DNA from: Thermomicrobiales bacterium
GTDB taxonomy: Bacteria; Chloroflexota; Chloroflexia; Thermomicrobiales; UBA6265
Assembly (NCBI GenBank): GCA_019637585.1
Contig: JAHBVL010000004.1
Span: 62,001-126,000, forward strand
DNA: 64,000 bases
Direction: 5' to 3'
Positions 57,454 through 64,000 of this stretch are shown here, in pieces. A program made the translations under genes and the position numbers. The notes beneath the pieces were generated by a model. The model did no database searches. It was not told where the DNA came from and saw only the letters and a list, made by a program, of their open reading frames with translations. Positions within the stretch are counted from its first letter, which is position 1, and every line of letters starts with the position of its first letter.

Positions 57454-60072
57454 CTATGGCCCACCGGTTTTCGTCTCTGCTTCCCAGGCATCGAGCGCGG
57501 CCCTGGCCGCTTCCATTGCCGCCTCGATCGCAAGGGAGTGACCTGCCGTCCATTCGGCCTCGAACTCCGCCGCGCCAAGCTCCTGGCGCAGTCGTTCGGT
57601 GTCCGCGGCGAACGTTGCGATCTCTGACGCAGATGGCGTTCCGGTTAGCTGGAATTCCGCATCCGCTGCGGCGTAGAGTCGCACCGCCTGCCGGCCTTCG
57701 CCTCTCGCGCCAAGCGCGAAGCCGACGCAGTTCAGCAGGAAACCGAGATTGGCCCGGTGTCCCAAACGTCGCTGGTCCTCGACGAGTTCTTGCAGGAGCG
57801 GTAACGCTTCCTCCACCCTGCCCAGTATCACCAGCGCCTCGACCATATTCGTGACCGGTACAATGAACGACAGCCTGTCGCCAATCTCCCGGCACATGGC
57901 CGCGCTCTCCCTCGCAAGGTCGATTGCGGCGTCGAAGTCGCCGAGATACATTTTCGTCAGGGAAAGGTTGCTGGCGATCATCGCGATGTATTTGCGATCG
58001 TTGAGCATCCGCATGCGGTCCAGTGCACCGGAAAGCAACGCCTCCACAGCGGTCAGGTCCTCATTGACCACAGTCGATGCCATGGCCAGGGCCATCATCG
58101 CCAAAGCAACGCCACGCTCATCCCCAAGCTGCTGGAAGAGCTGCAGCGCCTCCTCGCCTCGCTGCTTGGCCACCGCGTCATCCCCCTGCCGGTAACCCAG
58201 CCGCGCCGCGACGACAGTGGTTTCGGCCACAAATGCCGGGTTGGCCTCCTCACCAGCCTCCAGCGCGCGCCGGCACCACAGCGTTCCCTCCCTCATCGTG
58301 CTCGTAAGGATCCAGAACTCCAGCAGAGCCGCGCACAGCCGCAGCGCGGTTTCGGGTTCTTCTGCTACTGCCCAGCCAAGCGCCGCCCGCACATTGTCCT
58401 GCTCCAGGCTGAAACGCTGCAGCCATTCACGTTGATTCGGACCGGTGAACTCAGGCGCCGCCCGCTCCGCCAGATCGCGAAACCACACCGCATGCCGCTG
58501 ATGCGCTTCCGCCGACTCGCCGCTCGCCTCCAGTCGCTCCAGTCCGAATTCCCGGATCACCTCCAACATCGTGAAGCGCGCTTCTCCCTCTTCACTCACC
58601 ACCTGCCGCAGCAGACTGTGCGCCGCCAACCGCTCCATGGCGCCAAACACATCGACGTCGTTGCGCAGCTCGCCCGGCGTGTCGGTGACCGCCAGCGCCG
58701 CTTCCAGCGTGAATCCCCCCACGAAAACCGACAGCCTGCGCAGAACCGCCCGCTCGTCTTCGGTCAGCAGGTCTTCGCTCCAGCCGATGGCATCGCGCAG
58801 CGTCCGCTGCCGCTCAGGCAGATCACGGGCGCCTCCGGTCAGCAGTGGCAGTCGCTGCTCCAATCGGCTCAACATCGCTTCCGGAGCCAGCAGCGATGAT
58901 CGCGCCGCCGCCAGCTCGATAGCCATTGGCAACCCATCCAGACGCCGGCAGATTTCGTGTACTGCCGCCCTGTTCGCATTGGTCAGCGCAAATCCGCGCT
59001 TGGCTGCCGAGGCACGCGCCACAAAGAGCGCCACCGCGGGTATCTCCGTCATCTGTCCGGTCGACGACTTTCCCGCGGACTCATCGACGGTCAGCGGTGG
59101 AATATCGATCGTCTGTTCCGCTCGCAGCCGCAAGGGTTCGCGACTCGTCGCCAGCACCTTCAGGTCGGGCAGACCGGCCAGCAGCTCGCCGATCTCGCCA
59201 GACGCCTCCAGCACCTGTTCGCAGTTGTCGAGCACCAGCAGCACCGGCTGACTCCGCAGGGCGGTGTGCAGTTTCGCCACCAGCGTCTCCTGCCCCGCGT
59301 TGTTCAGACCGGCCGACGCCGCGATCTCCGGCAGCACCAGCGCCGGGTCGCGCACCGGCGCCAGATTCACAAACGTGATCGCCCCCTCAAACGTCTCCCG
59401 CAATCGCCAGCCTACCGCCAGCGCCAGCCGCGTCTTGCCCACACCGCCCGGTCCGGTCAGGGTCACCAGCCGCGTCTCCCGCTCGCCGAGCAATGCGCAG
59501 ACGGCAGCGATCTCCTCGTCGCGCCCGATGATCGCTGATGGGGGCACCGGCAGGTTCGTTGCCATCGGCACGGGCGAAGGGGGCGCAGGCGGAGTGGTTG
59601 CCACCGGCGTCGGCACGCTTGCGGACGAAGGAATCGGCCGGAACTCGGTGTGGTCCAGGGCCTTGACGACCCGATCGATCCACTCGGCATCGCCGGATGC
59701 GTCGACCTCGATCCACTGCCGACCTTGCAGGAAATAGGCGATCTCATCGGGGAACCGCACTCGCTCCAGGAGCAACGGCACGATCGGCCGGTCGTGATCC
59801 CAGGCCAGCTGCACCTCCTGCCGGACATTGCGCGACTGGACCGAGGCCGCAGTGCACACCAGGAGCACAGTTGCGCACGACCGAATCGCCGCCGTGATTT
59901 CCGCCGCCCACAGCTCACCGCCCCCGATGCCCCGCCGATCGATCCAGACCGGCACGCCGGTCGCCTCCAGGGCATCGGCAATCGCCAGCGCTCGCTCCCG
60001 GTCGGACGACGCGTAGCTCACGAAGAGATGGGCGCCCCGGTGAGTCTCCGTGTCCCCTGGCAGGTCCAGCAT
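57454..60072 (-). CDS. TIR-NB-ARC-TPR protein (STAND, plant-R-like architecture)
   Basis: This 872-residue protein has a TIR domain (about 13-125) with AHLFVSYASSDRERALAIADAL, VPVWIDRRGIGGGELWAAEIT and RPIVPLLLERVRFPDE. E58 in WAAEI fits the catalytic Glu of NADase TIR domains. A proline-rich linker (150-175) leads to NB-ARC with Walker A GPGGVGKT (207-214), Walker B PVLLVLDNCEQV, SREPLRLRAEQ and DGLPMAIELAAARS. Tetratricopeptide-like repeats fill about 540-870. It could be a ligand-triggered NAD-depleting immune switch or a TIR-scaffold regulator. No defence neighbours are visible. Confidence 0.9.
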   Translation of the reverse strand: MLDLPGDTETHRGAHLFVSYASSDRERALAIADALEATGVPVWIDRRGIGGGELWAAEITAAIRSCATVLLVCTAASVQSRNVRQEVQLAWDHDRPIVPLLLERVRFPDEIAYFLQGRQWIEVDASGDAEWIDRVVKALDHTEFRPIPSSASVPTPVATTPPAPPSPVPMATNLPVPPSAIIGRDEEIAAVCALLGERETRLVTLTGPGGVGKTRLALAVGWRLRETFEGAITFVNLAPVRDPALVLPEIAASAGLNNAGQETLVAKLHTALRSQPVLLVLDNCEQVLEASGEIGELLAGLPDLKVLATSREPLRLRAEQTIDIPPLTVDESAGKSSTGQMTEIPAVALFVARASAAKRGFALTNANRAAVHEICRRLDGLPMAIELAAARSSLLAPEAMLSRLEQRLPLLTGGARDLPERQRTLRDAIGWSEDLLTEDERAVLRRLSVFVGGFTLEAALAVTDTPGELRNDVDVFGAMERLAAHSLLRQVVSEEGEARFTMLEVIREFGLERLEASGESAEAHQRHAVWFRDLAERAAPEFTGPNQREWLQRFSLEQDNVRAALGWAVAEEPETALRLCAALLEFWILTSTMREGTLWCRRALEAGEEANPAFVAETTVVAARLGYRQGDDAVAKQRGEEALQLFQQLGDERGVALAMMALAMASTVVNEDLTAVEALLSGALDRMRMLNDRKYIAMIASNLSLTKMYLGDFDAAIDLARESAAMCREIGDRLSFIVPVTNMVEALVILGRVEEALPLLQELVEDQRRLGHRANLGFLLNCVGFALGARGEGRQAVRLYAAADAEFQLTGTPSASEIATFAADTERLRQELGAAEFEAEWTAGHSLAIEAAMEAARAALDAWEAETKTGGP

Positions 60073-60220
60073 CGCTTGTTCCCGTAAGGCAGTGGAGTTC
60101 GATTGTAAAGAACGATATTTGTTCTGGCTGACCGATGGCGTCAGGGTAGCACACGGGAAGTTTTCGTCAACCGCATCGAGTCATGGTCCGGCGAAAGCTG
60201 ACCGTTGACTCCTCCGTCGG

Positions 60221-61447
60221 CTAGGCGCCGCCGATAGGCTCGATCGCGAGACGCCAGAGGGTCACCGGATCGTGGCCGGCGACCTGGTACTCCACAATGG
60301 TTCCGGCCCTCACCTGCAGCCCTGTTCCGTCGTCGATGACCTGTTGGTCGGCGATGGTGGCAAACACCCCATCTCGCTGTCGCAGCACCGCACGATTTCC
60401 GTCGACTCGCACGTCGACGGCTCCCTGCGTCACCAGCAGCATCTCGGTGGTTTCGATCACACGGCGGGGCAAGATGGTTCCAGGTGGCAGGTCGACCCGG
60501 CCGACATGGATGGCGAAGCGATGGTCGTCTGAGGAGGGATGAGGCAACACACCGCCGAGGATCACAGTCCGGCTGACCTGTGCGGACCGAATGACCGTTG
60601 CCGTCCCCCATACGGATCCAAGAGGCCCCTGGACCGAGGCGAAGCTCAGCAGAATCGCCGACGCCGATCCTTCTGAAGCAATGCGTGACGTGGCTCCCGC
60701 TGGCGCAACGATCGATTCCCCTGCTTCCAGCTGGATGCGTTCTCCTGCCCCTTCTCCAGGTACTCCGCTGACGAATTCATACGTGAAGCGTCCCGCTTCG
60801 GCGATGAAGACGAATCCGTTGGCGTCCTGCACTTCGTGGTGGCCGCCAGGTCCGAAGAGCAATCGTTCCATTCGCACGTCGAGCGATCCGCCTCGCGGTA
60901 CCAGAATCTCGGAGGACACGACTGACCGGTAGAGCTGCGGCGACTCCCAGGTCGACCAGCGCTCGACGATCAACCGGTTTTCGATGCGCAGCATGTCGTA
61001 TCCGCTGCTTCCCCGCCCCAGTTCGAGATGGAGACCGGCGGTTGGTCCCGACGCGACGGGCACGAAGGTGTAGTCTGCGACCACCGATCCTGGCTGCGCC
61101 GCCAGCTGCCCGACATCCAGCCGTATCTCCGGGTATGTCTCTCTCAGCGACGTCAGATGCAGAACCAGATCTTCCCCGGGCAGACCGACCGGGCCCCTGC
61201 TCCGGTGCTCCCGATAGTCAGGCGACAACATCCGCATGATTCTCCCGGCATCACCGCCGGCCAGATACTCATTGATGCCGTCGTAGAACGTTCTGGCAAC
61301 CTCCACATCGTCGCGGCTGTCAGTCATCAGAGAGGGTGCGGCCCGTCCGGAGAACGACGACAGTCTTCCGAGCACAATACCCGTGGCCAGTGTCAGGCAG
61401 AGGAGGACGATTGCAGCTGTTCGAGGCACGGCACTATTCATTCGCAT
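60221..61447 (-). CDS. Membrane-anchored SnoaL/cupin protein
   Basis: This 408-residue protein has one N-terminal hydrophobic helix (AAIVLLCLTLATGIVLG). A SnoaL-like domain follows (VARTFYDGINEYLAGGDAGRIMRMLSPDYREHR), then two cupin-like segments (about 190-290 and 300-400), including LEAGESIVAPAG and GTIVEYQVAG. It starts 14 nt inside the end of the anti-sigma-like gene and is likely the third gene of that operon. It is predicted outside the membrane. Function unknown. Confidence 0.8.
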   Translation of the reverse strand: MRMNSAVPRTAAIVLLCLTLATGIVLGRLSSFSGRAAPSLMTDSRDDVEVARTFYDGINEYLAGGDAGRIMRMLSPDYREHRSRGPVGLPGEDLVLHLTSLRETYPEIRLDVGQLAAQPGSVVADYTFVPVASGPTAGLHLELGRGSSGYDMLRIENRLIVERWSTWESPQLYRSVVSSEILVPRGGSLDVRMERLLFGPGGHHEVQDANGFVFIAEAGRFTYEFVSGVPGEGAGERIQLEAGESIVAPAGATSRIASEGSASAILLSFASVQGPLGSVWGTATVIRSAQVSRTVILGGVLPHPSSDDHRFAIHVGRVDLPPGTILPRRVIETTEMLLVTQGAVDVRVDGNRAVLRQRDGVFATIADQQVIDDGTGLQVRAGTIVEYQVAGHDPVTLWRLAIEPIGGA

Positions 61448-63518
61448 CGTGGTAGCGGATCGAGATGATCAGCACCTCGGCCGGTGAGGTGCCCGCCGCG
61501 AAGATCTCCCGTTCCGTACCGGAACTCAGTCCCAGCGAATCGTCGAGATTGAGCATCTCGCCCGGGCTATGCCTGGCTGAATGAGTCACCTCGAAGGAGT
61601 TCCCCGACTCCATGGTGATCATCTCCTGAACCGTTCCCGATTCGACCACCAGAAGCGCCAGGTTGTCGTTGGGATTTGCGGGCAGAACAAATCCCAGCAA
61701 GTCGTCTCTCGAATGCGCCTCGTACGGCGTCAGCGCCACGCGATCGATGCTGATCTCGAACGCGGCCGAGTTGGGGAGCGCCGGCAGCCGGTCTGTTGTG
61801 CCCCATTCGATGCTCGCCTGGTCCGCCGCTTCCGGGCTTCCATACGTACAGCTGACGTCCGCGAACCAGACGGCCCGCACGATCGTTGTCGCCGGCTCGT
61901 GGGCATTTCCGGCAACGCCAGACATCTCTCCCCCCTGATTGATGTGAACGAAGCTATCCCCCTCATGAACGACAACAGACACACCCGAATCAGGAACCTC
62001 GACCGGGCCGTCCGCTCTGGTGATCTCCAGATTCCCGTCTGCCAGAATCAGATACGATCCCGACTCGACCAGCGCCACAGTCATCACCGGTTCGCCGCAG
62101 GCCGCCGGATACGCAATCGATTCTCCAGCCGGCACGGTTGTCCTATTGATGACCAATTGCCCCGGGACGTCGCGGGGCACCGTTCCGGCCGGAACGGCGA
62201 GCTTCACCAGCGACGTGCGCGTTTTGTCCGCTGCGGCATCAGAAAGGGTTTCGTCGCTGTACGACCAGCGGAAGGCGGTGAGGATCAAGGTTTCCTCTCC
62301 CCCATTCCTGAACTCGCGCAGATCCCCGTCCTCCAGCGGTTCCGCAAGCTGCGAGATCCATGTCTCTCCCGCGGCGAGCGTGTGGTCGCTCACCAGCGGC
62401 TGTTGCACGGACTCCGTCGCGAGCGCATCCGGCGAACCAGCCACAACCCGCAGCGAACCCGATTCGACCCCCATGACATTCAGCAGATCGTCATCGCCGG
62501 CGACCAACCCGATCCGCCTGGCGTCGTCCAGGCTGAGCGTTCCTCCCGATTCGACAACTACCTGCTCCAGACTGGCGACCACCGGACGGGAATCATCAAA
62601 GGTGATTCCCGTTTGGGATCCATGCCAGATCCACTCCGGATTGCCAGGGACCCCCTCGCAGCTCCCTGCGAGCGCCCAGTCGGTTTGGTAGGCGACCATG
62701 GGCTCACGACCGGGATTCCACTTGTATAGATTGGTTTCGGAGCTGCCCGAAATGTAGATCCAGCTGTCGCCTGGGCGAACTTCGCCACGTTTCCCTGCTT
62801 CGATGATCTCGGTCGATCCATCCGCTCGCCGGATCTCGAACGGACCCGCGTTGATCATGGCCAGCGTGCCCGACTCGACCAGGCCGACCACATACTGGGG
62901 CGCCATGTCGCATGGGATCGGGTTGTCGCGCCAGTGCTCGCCTGGTTCGAGACTGAACTTGAACATCGCGATCCAGTGGGTTGGGCTGCCCGGAAGCGTG
63001 CCGCCCGGGACCTGCTCTTCGAGCAGCGTCCGGATCACCACCCCCTCTGCGGTTATCTCTGTCCGCAATGGCACGATCTGGTGCACCTCAGGCGCCCTCG
63101 ACTGCCAGATCCAGACGCCGGCCACGAGGGTCAACAGCATGGCCAGGACCGGCCCGACTGGCGTCAGATGTCTGAGCCACCCGGACCTGCCACCTTGTGG
63201 CTCGGGCTCATACGGCAATGCCGGGGTTGCCACCGGAGCGCATCGTTCCGGCGGCGTCTGGATGCCGGCGCATTCGGCCTCGACTGCCACCGGGTTGGCA
63301 TCGGCGGCTTCCATCAACCTGCCGAACAACGCTACGCTGAACTCCGGTGCTGGCAGCGGAGCTTGATCCCCGGCATGGATGCGCTCGACCGACTCCACGA
63401 GCTGCGAGTCGAGCCCAGCATTCACCTGCGCATCCCGGTCGCCCAGCACCCGGGCGTCCCAGTAGTCGCGCAGCGCCCCGATCGACGCCTCAGTCGAGTG
63501 AGAAAAGCGTCTAATCAT
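61434..63518 (-). CDS. Membrane anti-sigma-like protein with cupin-like ectodomain repeats
   Basis: This 694-residue protein has a cytoplasmic N-terminal part of about 120 residues, one transmembrane helix (about 120-141, VGPVLAMLLTLVAGVWIW) and a large outer part. The outer part repeats a cupin-like unit: VGLVESGTLAMINAGPFEIRRADG, VVVESGGTLSLDD, VALVESGSYLILADGNLEITRADG and LLVVESGTVQEMI. It overlaps the sigma factor gene by 8 nt, the usual place for the anti-sigma factor. No ZAS-type zinc motif is seen in the N-terminus. The repeats may sense an external signal. The assignment as anti-sigma rests on position and topology. Confidence 0.7.
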   Translation of the reverse strand: MIRRFSHSTEASIGALRDYWDARVLGDRDAQVNAGLDSQLVESVERIHAGDQAPLPAPEFSVALFGRLMEAADANPVAVEAECAGIQTPPERCAPVATPALPYEPEPQGGRSGWLRHLTPVGPVLAMLLTLVAGVWIWQSRAPEVHQIVPLRTEITAEGVVIRTLLEEQVPGGTLPGSPTHWIAMFKFSLEPGEHWRDNPIPCDMAPQYVVGLVESGTLAMINAGPFEIRRADGSTEIIEAGKRGEVRPGDSWIYISGSSETNLYKWNPGREPMVAYQTDWALAGSCEGVPGNPEWIWHGSQTGITFDDSRPVVASLEQVVVESGGTLSLDDARRIGLVAGDDDLLNVMGVESGSLRVVAGSPDALATESVQQPLVSDHTLAAGETWISQLAEPLEDGDLREFRNGGEETLILTAFRWSYSDETLSDAAADKTRTSLVKLAVPAGTVPRDVPGQLVINRTTVPAGESIAYPAACGEPVMTVALVESGSYLILADGNLEITRADGPVEVPDSGVSVVVHEGDSFVHINQGGEMSGVAGNAHEPATTIVRAVWFADVSCTYGSPEAADQASIEWGTTDRLPALPNSAAFEISIDRVALTPYEAHSRDDLLGFVLPANPNDNLALLVVESGTVQEMITMESGNSFEVTHSARHSPGEMLNLDDSLGLSSGTEREIFAAGTSPAEVLIISIRYHDANE

Positions 63519-64000
63519 CGGCGTCCCTCTGCTCCTGAACGCCCATAAGGAGCCGCAGCTTCTCCACCGCCCGGTACTGCGCCACGTCGACCGACCGCGC
63601 CTTGCAACCCATGACCACGCCGATCTCCATGCTGGTCAGACCGGCCAGCCGCAGTTCGATGACCTGCCGCTGTCTGGCCGGCAAAACGACCAGCGCCTCT
63701 CGCAACGCTCGACCGCGATCCGCCATCTCGGCCAGATCCTCCGGCGAAGGCCGGTGGTCGGGGAGCAACTCCAGCTCGTCCTGATCGTGACCCGGACGAG
63801 CCGCTCGATAGTGGTCGACGACAATGTTGTGAGCGATGGTAAAGAGCCAGCTTCGAAACGATCCTCGATCACCGCGGTAGCGCGGCAATGCCGCCAGAGC
63901 CTGGAGGAAGACCTGGCTGGTGGCATCCTCCGCCGATTCTCTGGTCCCCAGTCGCCGGAAGCAGTACTGATACACCCTGTCGACATACCGCCCATACAAC
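63511..64000 (-). CDS. ECF-type RNA polymerase sigma factor (5' end outside window)
   Basis: At least 163 residues are visible. Region 2: YQYCFRRLGTRESAEDATSQVFLQALAALPRYRGDRGSFRSWLFTIAHNIVVDHYR. Region 4: LVVLPARQRQVIELRLAGLTSMEIGVVMGCKARSVDVAQYRAVEKLR. The frame is still open at the window edge without a clear start, so the first few residues lie beyond 64000. Its stop overlaps the next gene by 8 nt. It probably responds to an envelope signal relayed by that gene. Confidence 0.93.
   Translation of the reverse strand, partial: LYGRYVDRVYQYCFRRLGTRESAEDATSQVFLQALAALPRYRGDRGSFRSWLFTIAHNIVVDHYRAARPGHDQDELELLPDHRPSPEDLAEMADRGRALREALVVLPARQRQVIELRLAGLTSMEIGVVMGCKARSVDVAQYRAVEKLRLLMGVQEQRDADD

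Noticed and set aside
57454-61447. A full defence island around the TIR protein
   Set aside because: Neighbours are a YCII protein, a WYL regulator and a sigma/anti-sigma operon; no recognised defence genes are adjacent, so island status is not claimed.
1-64000. tRNA, rRNA, transposase or prophage genes
   Set aside because: I looked for cloverleaf-like arms, rRNA segments and transposase or phage motifs and saw none I could support by eye.

Overview
The window is GC-rich, gene-dense bacterial chromosome. The mix of families points to a Chloroflexota bacterium of the Thermomicrobia/Sphaerobacter kind. The evidence is F420-type luciferase-like oxidoreductases, Tat-exported peptide-binding proteins, an actinobacterial-looking ferrochelatase with HemQ, STAND regulators, ECF42/DGPF genes, and many PIN toxin modules. 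This placement is inferred from gene content; there is no rRNA or tRNA here to test it. No phage structural gene, transposase or CRISPR array was found.

Layout. 1-323: a VapBC module cut by the window edge. 572-4048: a solute-binding-like protein without an export signal, a Gfo/Idh/MocA dehydrogenase, a SRPBCC protein and a small membrane protein. 4049-11994: a minus-strand heme block, hemH then hemC-D-B-E, cgoX (hemY) and hemQ, most genes overlapping by 4 nt, ending in a short-chain dehydrogenase. With HemE, CgoX, CpfC and HemQ together this is the coproporphyrin-dependent route to heme. 12196-14555: a VOC protein, a secreted cupin and an aldo/keto reductase. 14716-17217: three PIN-type toxin-antitoxin modules in a row. 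17236-22157: an F420-type oxidoreductase, an SDR, an RNHCP zinc protein, a Uma2 nuclease-like protein and a metallo-hydrolase. 22158-22996: an HTH/PIN module with a translationally coupled 38-residue membrane peptide. 23801-26188: a STAND ATPase with a LuxR output domain. 26422-32967: an ECF42 sigma factor with an expanded set of DGPF (YCII) proteins and a MoaD/BNR-repeat pair. 33105-38995: a GT-C membrane glycosyltransferase, cyclophilin, O6-methylguanine methyltransferase, tandem universal stress protein and a methyltransferase. 39273-47079: a complete peptide ABC transporter, a ROK regulator and a PIG-L deacetylase. 47304-51699: an orphan HigA, a VOC gene with its XRE-cupin regulator, and two more PIN modules. 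51833-57438: a transporter, a luciferase-like enzyme coupled to a secreted excalibur/nuclease-like protein, a WYL regulator and small enzymes. 57454-60072: a TIR-NB-ARC-TPR protein. 60221-64000: an ECF sigma factor (cut by the edge), a membrane anti-sigma-like protein with repeated cupin-like ectodomain segments, and a SnoaL/cupin protein.

The intergenic space is full of repeats. All five heptamer tandem arrays lie between convergent gene pairs. There are four families of small non-coding elements with inverted repeats or palindromes. One of these is MITE-like, with TA at its ends, and both copies sit exactly on the TAG stop codon of the upstream gene. Eight toxin-antitoxin loci are present in 64 kb.

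The best candidates for something new are the TIR-NB-ARC-TPR protein and its LuxR-tipped relative, the membrane peptide coupled to the HTH/PIN module, the heptamer arrays at convergent 3' ends, and the sigma/anti-sigma operon with the cupin-repeat ectodomain.
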